Shown: positions 8,635 through 16,684, counted from the first letter of the stretch. The stretch: 64,000 nt of DNA from Singulisphaera sp. GP187 (GCA_945861245.1 CAMAUE010000004.1:1-64000), one strand, 5' to 3'. The notes: generated from the sequence alone by a model not told the origin. Made by a program: numbers and translations.

Positions 8635-9741
8635 ATGCCAACGACGCCGCTCGATTTCAGCAAGTTGAAGGTCTTCCCGCTTGCTCAGCGTGAGAGTCTG
8701 ACGCGTGCCGAGGATATTCTGATCGATCCCGCGCGTTCGCCGGCCGACTGCGGCGATCGGAACCTCGTAATCATTCGCGAATGTGCCGACCGGATCCGCG
8801 AAGCACGTCGCCGTGGCAAATCGGTCATGCTCATCTATGGCGCGCATCTGTTGCGCAACGGAGCAGCAAGCATCCTGGGCGAGATGATGCGGGCGGGCTG
8901 GCTAACGCATCTTGCGACCAATGGCGCCGGCACGATCCACGATTGGGAATACGCCTGGTTTGGCGCCTCGACGGAGAGCGTCGAGCGCAATGTCGCGACT
9001 GGCACTTTTGGCACGTGGGATGAGACCGCCGTCAATATCCACGGCGCGCTGTTGGCCGGCGCACTGGACGGGCTAGGTTACGGCGCGGCGCTCGGTCGCT
9101 ACATCGTCGAGGACGGCACGACGTTGCCAAGCGAAGCCGAGTTGAGCGCAGAGATCGCGCGCGAGCCGACCCATCCGTTGACAGCTGCCCGCGCGGATTT
9201 GTTGGGTACGATGCGCAATCAGCGTTGGCCTGGCGGGCGTTTTTCAATCGCGCATAACTGGAAGCATGCGTCGATCCTGGCTCAGGCCTGGCAGCAGGGC
9301 GTCGCGCTTACCGTGCATCCGGGCATCGGCTATGACATCATCGCGAATCATCCGATCTTCAACGGCGCCGCCATCGGCAGAGCCGCGGAGCTGGACTTCA
9401 AACTGTTCGGCGGCGCGGTCGAAGGGTTGGACGACGGCGTCGTGCTGTCGGTCGGCTCAGCGATCATGGGCCCGCAGGTGTTCGAGAAGAGTCTGAGCTG
9501 CGTCAACAACATCCGCCGAAGCGAGGGCCGCCCGATTGTGCAGGGCCATGCGATCTATGTTGTCGATCTGCAAGACGGTGGCGGCTGGGATTGGTCGCAA
9601 GGAGAACCGCCGAAAGCGAACCCAGCGTACTACCTACGCTTTTGCAAAAGCTACTCGCGAATGGGAGGCGCGATGCATTACCTCCAGTGCGACAACGCGG
9701 GATTCGTGCATCAACTGTTGCATGCACTTCGTGGCACGTAG
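8635..9741 (+). CDS. Conserved protein, possibly deoxyhypusine-synthase-like
   Basis: A 368-residue protein beginning 36 nt after the STAND gene, with GAAGGAG before the ATG. The segment MLIYGAHLLRNGAASILGEM is followed by THLATNGAGTIHDWEYAWFG, a Gly-rich nucleotide-binding style pattern. It recalls deoxyhypusine-synthase-like proteins, where a similar NGAG-IHD-E stretch occurs. Other conserved-looking blocks are TGTFGTWDETA, LTVHPGIGYDIIANHP and FGGAVEGLDDGVVLSVGSAIMGPQ. No signal peptide is present. Bacteria lack classical hypusinated eIF5A, so a homospermidine-synthase-like or unrelated reaction is equally possible. The family call is tentative; the gene itself is secure. Confidence 0.5.
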   Translation: MPTTPLDFSKLKVFPLAQRESLTRAEDILIDPARSPADCGDRNLVIIRECADRIREARRRGKSVMLIYGAHLLRNGAASILGEMMRAGWLTHLATNGAGTIHDWEYAWFGASTESVERNVATGTFGTWDETAVNIHGALLAGALDGLGYGAALGRYIVEDGTTLPSEAELSAEIAREPTHPLTAARADLLGTMRNQRWPGGRFSIAHNWKHASILAQAWQQGVALTVHPGIGYDIIANHPIFNGAAIGRAAELDFKLFGGAVEGLDDGVVLSVGSAIMGPQVFEKSLSCVNNIRRSEGRPIVQGHAIYVVDLQDGGGWDWSQGEPPKANPAYYLRFCKSYSRMGGAMHYLQCDNAGFVHQLLHALRGT

Positions 9742-9767
9742 CGGAACTTTTTTGCCTGTCGCTTACA

Positions 9768-9928
9768 TATACCTTTCACGGGTGAGTTTGACGCATTTCC
9801 GAGCCGCGACGGTAAGGGAGCGGCCGACAGGATGCCGTACGGTTCAAGTCGGCCGCTCCCTTACGGTCGCGGCTCGGAAATGTTTTGATCAATTCGGAAA
9901 AGCGACAATTTCTACCGTGCGAAGTATA
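9768..9928. mobile_element. 161-bp MITE-like element, copy 1
   Basis: The ends are TATACCTTTCACGG and CCGTGCGAAGTATA (imperfect terminal inverted repeats). Inside is a long palindrome, TTTCCGAGCCGCGACGGTAAGGGAGCGGCCGAC and its complement (9796-9880). It has the same length and sequence plan as 13616-13776, in the opposite orientation. There is no coding capacity. TA-rich ends would fit TA target insertion, but this is not proven. Confidence 0.7.
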
Positions 9929-10004
9929 TAAAGAAAAAAGCGGAACCAATCGGTTGCTTTTGGGTTTATATTCCAGGCTCATAGCCTTCGGAGCGATGCA
10001 AGCG

Positions 10005-10373
10005 ATGTTGAGCCGCATTTCGACGAGCCTCAGTTTCTTCGCTCTTGGCCTGTGCGCTGCGCGCGCTGACGAGTATTCGGGTACGCTCGTTAAAGTCGCC
10101 GACGGCAAAGTCACGTTCACTCGAGGTACAGGCAAAAAGAAGAAGGAATTCTCCGTACCCATAGCTGAGAAATGCCGAGTATTCGTAGCCAAGTACAATT
10201 CCAAAACAAAAACCTTCGAGGCAGGCGCTGAATTTGAAGGCGGCGTCAGCAACCCGATCTTCAAGCATTTAGAAAAAGAATCCTTCGAGTCCTGGATTGT
10301 GACCGACGCCAAGAACGAAACGATTCGCGAGTTGAGGTTGTTTCAGTCAACGGTGAAAAAGAAAACGAAGTGA
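10005..10373 (+). CDS. Small secreted lysine-rich protein
   Basis: The track ORF starts at 9885 inside a repeat. A better start is the ATG at 10005, 11 nt after GGAG, giving 122 residues with signal peptide MLSRISTSLSFFALGLCAARA; the ATG at 9996 is an alternative. The mature part (DEYSGTLVKVADGKVTFTRGTGKKKKEF...) resembles the next gene product: an alternating hydrophobic, beta-type N-terminal segment around VKVADGKVTF and a Lys-rich tail ending VKKKTK. Function unknown; an exported basic protein typical of planctomycete accessory families. Confidence 0.6.
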   Translation: MLSRISTSLSFFALGLCAARADEYSGTLVKVADGKVTFTRGTGKKKKEFSVPIAEKCRVFVAKYNSKTKTFEAGAEFEGGVSNPIFKHLEKESFESWIVTDAKNETIRELRLFQSTVKKKTK

Positions 10374-10439
10374 AGTCATTCCCCGATGATGGCCATCGGG
10401 ATTTGCATAATGACGGTCCCCTCTAACAGGAGTAGCTCC

Positions 10440-10769
10440 ATGTTGCGTCAAGGTCTGTTCGCGTTGGTGATGATGGTTCTGTGCTTCACGTTCGTGGCCG
10501 CCGAAACGATCAAAGGCAAGGCCTCGAAGGTCGATGAGAAGAGCATTACGGTTGCTGAAGAAGGCAAAGACGCCAAAGCGTACAACTTTGCCAAGGGCTG
10601 CAAATTCTGCAAGATGGTCAAGAAGCAAAAAGAAGAAATCAAGGACGGCGTGAAGGACGAAGCGTTCGCCAAGATCGGGAAAAAAGGTCTGACCGTCACG
10701 ATCGAAACAAACAAAGAAGGCGAAGTCACCGAAGTGATCGTCGGCGGCAAGAAGAAAAAGACGACCTAA
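10440..10769 (+). CDS. Small secreted lysine-rich protein (paralogue of 60605 product)
   Basis: The ATG at 10440 follows AGGAG by 8 nt and gives 109 residues, rather than the longer track ORF. Signal peptide MLRQGLFALVMMVLCFTFVAA precedes ETIKGKASKVDEKSITVAEEG. The middle contains a CKFCKM pair of Cys, then DEAFAKIGKKGLTVTIET and the tail VIVGGKKKKTT. The product of 60605-60994 has the same plan (signal peptide, EEIRGVVTKVDGDKVTVQ, NEIFTKIGEKGVGVLITT, VVVGGKKKK), so the two are paralogues. Function unknown. A family D palindrome follows and probably ends transcription. Confidence 0.7.
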   Translation: MLRQGLFALVMMVLCFTFVAAETIKGKASKVDEKSITVAEEGKDAKAYNFAKGCKFCKMVKKQKEEIKDGVKDEAFAKIGKKGLTVTIETNKEGEVTEVIVGGKKKKTT

Positions 10770-10777
10770 GTTTCTGC

Positions 10778-10858
10778 GTTTAGCCGCTCGACTTTGGCGA
10801 GCGCGATCGGGTACCGCACAATATGCAGGTCGCGCTCGCCGAAAGCGAGCGGCTAAAC
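10778..10858. repeat. Palindromic repeat family D, copy 1
   Basis: Arms GTTTAGCCGCTCGACTTTGGCGAGCGCGA and its near complement TCGCGCTCGCCGAAAGCGAGCGGCTAAAC around a 23-nt centre. It lies between two convergent genes, in a terminator position. Same layout as 44431-44511. Confidence 0.8.
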
Positions 10859-10874
10859 AAAACCGGGCCAACCA

Positions 10875-12383
10875 TCAGCCCCAAACTTTGCGCTGTCTTG
10901 AGGAATGGATGCCGAGCGCTTTGCGATATTTCGTCACGGTTCGACGTGCGACGGGGTAGCCGACTTCGGAGAGTTTCGTTACCAAATCCTCATCGGAAAG
11001 CGGGTTCGACTTGTCCTCGGCACCGATGATGTCGAGCAGCCTCTGCTTGATCGTTTCCCACGCCACATCTTCGCCACTCGCCGTCTGCGTCCCGCCGCCG
11101 AAGAAGCGCTTGAGCGGAAAGACCCCGCGCGGCGTCTGGATCCATTTATCATCGACGGCTCGGCTTATCGTGGTCACGTGCACGCCGACGGTTTCAGCGA
11201 TTTGTTGCATTTTCAGCGGTTCGATGAAATCCGGCCCGCGCTCCAGAAACGCGCGTTGATGATCGATGATCGCCTTGGTCACCTTGGTCAGCGTCGCTCG
11301 GCGTTGCTCGATGGCGTCGATCAGCCATTTCGCCGACTGAATTTTACGCTGCAACCATTCGCGTGATTTGGCGTCGAGGTTCTTGTCCTTGAGCATCTCA
11401 AAATGCTTGCGGTTGATGTAGATGTTCGGCATCCAGTCGTCGGTCAGGCGGATGTCGAAATCGTTCTGGTCGTTCTTGTCGAGGATGATGTCCGGCGTGA
11501 TGTATTGCACATTCTTGGTCGCGAACTTGGCGCCGGGTTTCGGATTGAAACGCTTGAGAATTTCGATCGCCTCTTGAATCGTCCGCAGATCGTAGCCGGT
11601 CTTCTTTTGGATCAAGGGCATGCGATTGTGCTGAATGTCTTCAAGGTGATTGAGGATCAGCGCCTTGACGATATCGCGGTGCGGCGTGTTGAGCGCAACC
11701 TGCAGGTACAAGCACTCCTTGTAATCGCGTGCTCCGACGCCGGGCGGATCGAGGCGCTGAAGATCATCGAGCGTTTCCTCGATCTGCTCGATCGTCACGT
11801 CTTGGCCATAGGCGGCGCGAATATCCTCGAGCGGCGTGACCAAGTAGCCACGCTCGTCGAGATGCGAGATCGTGAACTGCAGCAGGTCGATGTTGATTTC
11901 AGACGCATCGAGATAAGGAATCTGTTCGTTGAGGTAATCTTGCAGCGACTGCTCGCGCTCCGCCATGTTGGCCATGGCGTCGTGCTTTTTGTCCATTTCC
12001 TCGGAGACTTTGTTGGTCGACGGCCGAGATTCTTCGTCGAAGTAGTCGGACCAGTCTTCGTTGAGGGCATCCATGCGTTCAAAGTCTTCTTCGCCGCTCT
12101 TGGCGTCGATGACGAGTTCCTGCTCCGGTGCATCGGGCGAGGACTCTGGCTCAGCTGGCCTATCCGCGTCGACGCCCTCGCCGAGTTCGGGCGTTTCCGG
12201 GTAGCCTTCTTCGGTTTGGCCTGGCTCGCGCACTTCGAGCACGGCGTTTTCCTGGAGTTCAAGCTCGATGCGTTCCTGCAGCGCCATCATCGGCAGCGTA
12301 AGGATCTCCATCGATTGGATCATCCGTGGCGAGATGATCTGCGAGAGTTCCGCGCGCATCTGTGTGCCGAGGTTCAGCTGCAT
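10875..12383 (-). CDS. rpoN: RNA polymerase sigma-54 factor
   Basis: A 502-residue RpoN. The N-terminal Gln-rich activator-interacting region is present (QLNLGTQMRAELSQIISPRMIQSMEILTLP...LQERIELELQENAVLE), then an acidic linker of about residues 60-140. The core-binding region follows, and a HTH region containing IAETVGVHVTTISRAVDDKWIQTPRG. It ends with the RpoN box ARRTVTKYRKALGI near the C-terminus, which reads the -24 element. Sigma-54 transcription needs enhancer-binding AAA+ activators; none is in this window. Family A palindrome copy 2 lies immediately upstream. Confidence 0.97.
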   Translation of the reverse strand: MQLNLGTQMRAELSQIISPRMIQSMEILTLPMMALQERIELELQENAVLEVREPGQTEEGYPETPELGEGVDADRPAEPESSPDAPEQELVIDAKSGEEDFERMDALNEDWSDYFDEESRPSTNKVSEEMDKKHDAMANMAEREQSLQDYLNEQIPYLDASEINIDLLQFTISHLDERGYLVTPLEDIRAAYGQDVTIEQIEETLDDLQRLDPPGVGARDYKECLYLQVALNTPHRDIVKALILNHLEDIQHNRMPLIQKKTGYDLRTIQEAIEILKRFNPKPGAKFATKNVQYITPDIILDKNDQNDFDIRLTDDWMPNIYINRKHFEMLKDKNLDAKSREWLQRKIQSAKWLIDAIEQRRATLTKVTKAIIDHQRAFLERGPDFIEPLKMQQIAETVGVHVTTISRAVDDKWIQTPRGVFPLKRFFGGGTQTASGEDVAWETIKQRLLDIIGAEDKSNPLSDEDLVTKLSEVGYPVARRTVTKYRKALGIHSSRQRKVWG

Positions 12384-12394
12384 GGGATCTCCTG

Positions 12395-12455
12395 TTTTCC
12401 GCTTGCGGCTTAGCGCTCGACAGGTGCCGCGCGAGCGCTAAGCCGCAAGCGGAAA
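12395..12455. repeat. Palindromic repeat family A, copy 2
   Basis: Arms TTTTCCGCTTGCGGCTTAGCGCTCG and CGAGCGCTAAGCCGCAAGCGGAAA around 11 nt. It fills nearly all of the spacer between rpoN and recR, ending just before the recR stop codon. Confidence 0.9.
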
Positions 12456-12456
12456 T

Positions 12457-13056
12457 TCAAAACGCTCGGCGGCCTTCGAGGGCGTCGGCGAGCATCTGGG
12501 CGTTGGCGAATTCGAGGCCGGAACCCGACGGTAATCCGCGAGCAAGGCGGGTGATGTTCGCGCCTGTCCCCGCAAGCAAGTTCGAGACGTACAGCGCGGT
12601 GCCGTCGCCTTCGAGCGTTGGGTTGGTGGCCATGATGATTTCCTTGACGCTGTGCTGATTGACTCGCTGGAGCAGTGCGTCGATCGTCAGCTTGTCCGGG
12701 CCGACGCCATCGAGCGGTGCGAGTCGGCCATGCAGAACATGGTAGAGTCCGCGATAGGCCGACGCGCGTTCCAGCGAGGCGACATCGCGTGCCTGTTCAA
12801 CGACACAGATGATGTTCGGGTCACGCCTGGGATCGGAGCAGATGTCGCACAGCTCGCCCTCGGTCAGGTTGCAGCATTGCCGACAGCGGCGCACATTCTG
12901 CGCGACATCGCGCAAGGCGTCGGCGAGCGCGAGGACGTTCTTGACGTCGGTGTTGAGCAAGTAGTGGGTAATGCGCTCGGCGGACTTTGGACCGATGCCC
13001 GGCAACTTGCCGAGTTCTTCCATGAGCCTCGCAATGGAGCTGCCGGTGGGTTGCAC
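12457..13056 (-). CDS. recR: Recombination mediator RecR
   Basis: A 199-residue RecR of standard length. The N-terminal HhH is MEELGKLPGIGPKSAERITHYLL, the C4 zinc finger is CRQCCNLTEGELCDIC near residues 56-71, and the Toprim domain begins IICVVEQARDVASLE. With RecO/RecF it loads RecA onto gapped DNA. It belongs to the widespread dnaX-ybaB-recR cluster, but a 161-bp-type repeat now separates it from ybaB. Confidence 0.97.
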   Translation of the reverse strand: MQPTGSSIARLMEELGKLPGIGPKSAERITHYLLNTDVKNVLALADALRDVAQNVRRCRQCCNLTEGELCDICSDPRRDPNIICVVEQARDVASLERASAYRGLYHVLHGRLAPLDGVGPDKLTIDALLQRVNQHSVKEIIMATNPTLEGDGTALYVSNLLAGTGANITRLARGLPSGSGLEFANAQMLADALEGRRAF

Positions 13057-13079
13057 GTCGAATCTCGTTTCTCGATAGC

Positions 13080-13243
13080 TATACTTCGCACAGATGGAAT
13101 TGTAGTGTTAAGGGACGAATCGAATCTTTTCCGAGCCGCGACCGTCAGGGAGCGGCCGACAAGATGCCGTGCGCTCGTGGTCGGCCGCTCCCTGACGGTC
13201 GCGGCTCGGAATGGCGCCGAACCCGTCATGAATGGCGGGCTAT
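13080..13243. mobile_element. 161-bp MITE-like element, copy 3 (right end degenerate)
   Basis: The left end TATACTTCGCACAG matches copy 2. The core palindrome TTTTCCGAGCCGCGACCGTCAGGGAGCGGCCGAC with its complement spans about 13128-13211. The right end is decayed or recombined (CCCGTCATGAATGGCGGGCTATAG). It sits in the gap between recR and ybaB. Confidence 0.65.
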
Positions 13244-13255
13244 AGAGGGGATCCG

Positions 13256-13591
13256 TCACCCCGGCAGCTGGAATCCCGCGGGGAGGCCGATGCCCAGGCC
13301 GCCGGCCATCTTGGACGTTTCCTCAGCGACGGCTTGCTTGGCCTTCTGGATCGCCTGCGTAACAGCGGCGCGGACCAAATCCTCGAGCAACTCTTTGTCC
13401 TTCATCCCTTCGTCGCTGATGACGCACGAGATGAGCTCCATGTGGCCATTGACTTTGGCCTTGACCATGCCGCCGCCGGCGTCGCCCTCGGTAACGATCT
13501 GGGTGATTCTGCCCTGGAGTTTGCCCATTTCCTCCTGCATCTTGGGGAGGTTCTTCATCAGGCTGGCGATCTGGCCGAGTTTCTCGAACAT
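13256..13591 (-). CDS. ybaB: YbaB/EbfC family nucleoid-associated protein
   Basis: The start is the ATG at 13591 (MFEKLGQIASLMKNLPKMQEEM), giving 111 residues. The track ORF extends upstream only through a mobile repeat. The family pattern is intact: an N-terminal coiled-coil helix, then VKAKVNGHMELISCVISDE and a C-terminal helix. EbfC/YbaB proteins bind DNA as tweezer-like dimers. It sits in the dnaX-ybaB-recR order known from many bacteria. Confidence 0.93.
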   Translation of the reverse strand: MFEKLGQIASLMKNLPKMQEEMGKLQGRITQIVTEGDAGGGMVKAKVNGHMELISCVISDEGMKDKELLEDLVRAAVTQAIQKAKQAVAEETSKMAGGLGIGLPAGFQLPG

Positions 13592-13615
13592 GGTGTAATG
13601 CTCCGCAGGCTCCGC

Positions 13616-13776
13616 TATACTTCGCACGGTAGAATTTGTCGCTTTTACGAGCCGAATTAAACATTTCCGAGCCGCGACCGTAAGGGAACGGCCGACATAA
13701 ACCTCCCGGCATCCTGTCGGCCGCTCCCTTACGGTCACGGCTCGGAAAAGCGGCAAACTCACCCGTCAAAGGTATA
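13616..13776. mobile_element. 161-bp MITE-like element, copy 2
   Basis: The ends are TATACTTCGCACGG and CCGTCAAAGGTATA. Inside is the palindrome TTTCCGAGCCGCGACCGTAAGGGAACGGCCGAC with its complement. The length equals copy 1 (161 bp) and the orientation is reversed. It occupies the spacer between dnaX and ybaB. Confidence 0.75.
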
Positions 13777-13831
13777 CATGGTTTTCGTTCAGCGCTCGCA
13801 AAATGCATACCATCGACACATTAAGCGGCCG

Positions 13832-15610
13832 CTATTCTTCGGTTGTCGTTTCTGGAATTTCCCCCGGCTCTGTCTGCACCGGCGTGCCGAAACCTTCGTC
13901 GAACACGATGACCTGGGCACCGAGCACGTCGGCGGTTCGCTTCACCATCGGCAGCTTCATCATCTCGGCCCGCGCCTGGCGTTGCTGGCCCATGGCGGTC
14001 GCGGAAGAGGAGCGTGCCGGGGTGTTGGCATCGGTGCCATCGTCCGTCCATTCGACCTTGAGTGAACAGGCTGCACCGACCATACCGCTCAGCCGATCGG
14101 CGATCTTGCCGAGTCGGTTGGAGTCGATAAACAGGTTGCCGGGAGTATTATACCGTCGGGGCACGCGAAAAGCCAGTGCATTTGGCCCAGAAATTGCTAC
14201 ATTCGCGCGTCGAAGTTCGGATTGTTCCGCAAAGCTAAGATGAGTAACAGTTTGCTTCCATATGCCATCAAAAGTCTGCTCGTTCAGTTCAACGGTAGCA
14301 CCCGTGGACGAGCTTGAGCTATCCGTCGTCACGTTTTTTTTTTCCGGCGTGACCGGTGCCGACGCCCGCGCCATTCCGCCAGATGGAACCGACGCCTTGG
14401 TCGGCGCGGCGATCATCCCGCCTTCCTTCGCCAAGAGTTGGGCGATCTGAGCGATCGGCACGAGGTCGGCCAACATCGACATGCGCACCAACGCCATCTC
14501 GAAAAGCGCTCGCACATGACTGCTGCCACGCATGCGCGTCTTGGCGGCGGCGAAAATGTCCATCCCCGCCAAAATCGTGTCGAGGCTCACGCTCGTCGCA
14601 TGGCGCTGTAACACATCCCGCCGCGCACTCGAGACGCTCACACTCTGACCCGGCAAACCCGCCGCGTTGACCACCATCAAATCGCGCCAGTATTCAATCA
14701 GCTGATCGAGCAATTCGCCCAGCTGTTGGCCGGCGTTGACGATGTCGTTGACAATCTCCAGCGCTAGCTTCGCGTTCTTCGTCAGTACCGCTTCCGCGAT
14801 GGCAGTGACGCGATCCTCATGAGCCGTGCCAAGCATCTGATGCACGCGATCCACCGTCAAGCGGTCGCCGCTGAAGGCGAGCAGCTGATCGAGCAGCGAT
14901 TGGCCATCGCGCATCGATCCACCGGCTCGGCGGGCGATCGCTTCCAGAGCCTCGTCGTCGGCTTGCATGCCTTCGGATGCCACGATTTCACGCAGTCGAT
15001 CCATGATGCCCGTAATGCTTATGCCGCCGAAATCGAAACGCTGGCAGCGCGATAGGATCGTAATCGGAATCTTCTGCACTTCCGTCGTCGCGAAGATGAA
15101 CTTCACGTGTGGCGGCGGTTCTTCGAGCGTCTTGAGCAGGCCGTTGAACGCCTGCGTCGAGAGCATGTGGACTTCGTCGATGATGTAGATTTTGTTGCGC
15201 GATCGGCTCGGGCGAAACTGAACGTTTGAGCGCAGATCGCGAATGTTGTCGATGCCGTTGTTGCTGGCACCGTCGATTTCGATAACGTCGGTGTCTTCGC
15301 CGGTGGTGATGGCCTTGCAGATTTCGCATTCATCGCAGGGCGTCGGCGTCGGGCCTTTGACGCAGTTGATCGCCTTGGCAAGGATGCGTGCGGTGCTGGT
15401 TTTACCCACACCACGAGCGCCGGTGAAGAGGTAGGCATGGGCAACCCGTCCACTTTGCAGAGCGTTAATGAGCGCTTGCGCGACCGGTTCTTGGCCGACA
15501 AGGTCCGCAAACCCCTGCGGACGATATCGGCGAGCGAGCACGGTGTACTCGCCGGCGGGTGTCGGCGGTGTGGATTCGGGCACGGGGTCGGTGGATTGCT
15601 TCTTGGTCAT
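13832..15610 (-). CDS. dnaX: DNA polymerase III subunits gamma/tau
   Basis: A 592-residue DnaX, the clamp-loader ATPase. After a short Pro-rich leader, the AAA+ core begins YTVLARRYRPQGFADLVGQ. The Walker A GARGVGKT is at residues 64-71, zinc cysteines sit around CDECEIC (92-98), and the DEVHMLS Walker B and sensor motifs follow. From about residue 370 the tau-specific part begins. On the coding strand a run of ten A (14343-14334) covers codons 423-426. One extra A leads to a stop after codon 430 (KKKRDDG) and one fewer A gives a stop after codon 426. This predicts a gamma-sized product by slippage, close to the 431 residues of E. coli gamma. Confidence 0.96.
   Translation of the reverse strand: MTKKQSTDPVPESTPPTPAGEYTVLARRYRPQGFADLVGQEPVAQALINALQSGRVAHAYLFTGARGVGKTSTARILAKAINCVKGPTPTPCDECEICKAITTGEDTDVIEIDGASNNGIDNIRDLRSNVQFRPSRSRNKIYIIDEVHMLSTQAFNGLLKTLEEPPPHVKFIFATTEVQKIPITILSRCQRFDFGGISITGIMDRLREIVASEGMQADDEALEAIARRAGGSMRDGQSLLDQLLAFSGDRLTVDRVHQMLGTAHEDRVTAIAEAVLTKNAKLALEIVNDIVNAGQQLGELLDQLIEYWRDLMVVNAAGLPGQSVSVSSARRDVLQRHATSVSLDTILAGMDIFAAAKTRMRGSSHVRALFEMALVRMSMLADLVPIAQIAQLLAKEGGMIAAPTKASVPSGGMARASAPVTPEKKNVTTDSSSSSTGATVELNEQTFDGIWKQTVTHLSFAEQSELRRANVAISGPNALAFRVPRRYNTPGNLFIDSNRLGKIADRLSGMVGAACSLKVEWTDDGTDANTPARSSSATAMGQQRQARAEMMKLPMVKRTADVLGAQVIVFDEGFGTPVQTEPGEIPETTTEE
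14334..14343 (-). promoter_or_regulatory. A10 slippery tract in dnaX (candidate tau/gamma switch)
   Basis: The coding strand reads GGA AAA AAA AAA CGT around E423-K-K-N. Both out-of-frame readings stop at once: TGA directly after the tract with nine A, TAG four codons after it with eleven A. Such tracts give tau and gamma by polymerase or ribosome slippage in other bacteria (Thermus dnaX). Confidence 0.65.
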
Positions 15611-15687
15611 CCCGTTATTTTATGATCAACGGAGTGTCGGGAGGAAAAAAATGTCGTTCCGGTAATTAACAACGAAATATTGTGATT

Positions 15688-15720
15688 GTATAGCCGCTCG
15701 CCTTTAGCGAGCGGCTATAC
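15688..15720. terminator. Family D palindrome, short copy
   Basis: GTATAGCCGCTCGCC and its complement GGCGAGCGGCTATAC-like arm form a near-perfect hairpin (GTATAGCCGCTCG-cctttag-CGAGCGGCTATAC). It lies just upstream of dnaX and downstream of the thioredoxin-like gene, at a natural termination point for the latter. Confidence 0.55.
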
Positions 15721-15730
15721 ATTTGGATTG

Positions 15731-16684
15731 TCACTTCCGCCGATTGTTCCACGGGAACGGGTCGACCACTTCGACGGGCAGTGTCGAGATGCGTTCGCCG
15801 AGGATGCCCTCGAATATCGAGGCATAGACGCGGTCGATCTTCGACATCGAATGGGCGGCCATCAGGACGTGCACTCGGCCTTGCGTGCCGAGCACCCAGC
15901 CTCGGCCGGCGCGGTCTTGCACCGCTTTTGCGCCGGCGGCGTTTTTGGCGTTTTCTTGCTGAGCGCGGAACGTAACGTCCGGGCCGTCGATCGGCGCGGG
16001 ACGCAGCACCGGAGCGAGCGGCTGACCCGTTGGATCGCGGTACGTCAGCGAATCGTTGGGGTCCTGCTTTTCGGGCGGATCGAACGTGATCGGCTCGACA
16101 ACCAGACCGTGCTCGCGCTTGAGCTTGTCGGCATGGGCGGTGCGCATGTAAATCTTGAATTTGCCGCCGTCACCTTTCGACTCGGCGACTGCCTTCTTTA
16201 CAGTTTCGACAGTCCACTGGGCCTCGCGCAGGAACTGATCGCTATTTACGGGGCCTGCGACGGCGTGCAACACGCGGCCATCAGGTGCACAGAAGTAGCA
16301 AGCGACGTTGCCGCCTTGTTTCTGCTTCCCGACGATGCGGAACGTGCCGACGCGCTGAAATGAGGCGACGAAATATTTCTCGACGAATTCGCCGACTTTC
16401 GGACTGGCCAATGCGTTCACACGGAGCGCTTCGGCGTTGTTTCAGGTATAGTCGGGTTCTTCAAAGTAGCCGGAGATGTGAATCACCAGCACGAGCTTCT
16501 CTTCTTTGGCGGCTTTCGTCGCCGCTTCTTTGGGATCCTTGGCGAATTTGACGCTTGTCCCATGATCGCCGCAAGTCGGCTCAATCGGGAGCGGCGAGGC
16601 GGGTTTTTTGCCTCCGGCCGATGCGGACAGGGTGAAACTCGCGGTCAGGGCAGCGACGGCGAGCAGACGCAGGAACCAACGCAC
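15731..16684 (-). CDS. Thioredoxin-like secreted protein with in-frame UGA (candidate selenoprotein)
   Basis: The track splits this into 16442-16726 and 15731-16420, but both halves share one frame separated by a single TGA (16444-16442). The start is GTG at 16684, six nt after GGAGG, giving signal peptide MRWFLRLLAVAALTASFTLSASA. The sequence then reads KLVLVIHISGYFEEPDYT-[UGA]-NNAEALRVNALASPKVGEFVEKYFV, a continuous thioredoxin-fold pattern in which residue 81 is the UGA, near where thiol proteins carry Cys. Downstream ACYFCAPDGRVLHAVAG continues the domain. Total 317 residues if UGA is read as selenocysteine. Alternatives are a nonsense mutation or a sequencing error; the long intact downstream frame argues against old decay. 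Confidence 0.6.
16413..16444 (-). promoter_or_regulatory. UGA codon and putative bacterial SECIS-like hairpin
   Basis: After the UGA and 12 nt, GCGCUC pairs with GAACGC (one C-A mismatch) around a 5-nt loop CGUGU; the loop starts 18 nt past the UGA. A G among the first two loop bases and this spacing fit the general bacterial SECIS description. The stem is short, so this is weak support by itself. Confidence 0.35.

Noticed and set aside
7429-8847. 472-aa and 327-aa minus-strand ORFs
   Set aside because: Antisense to the STAND gene and the start of the next gene; no recognisable motif.
11403-12413. 336-aa plus-strand ORF
   Set aside because: Antisense shadow of rpoN.
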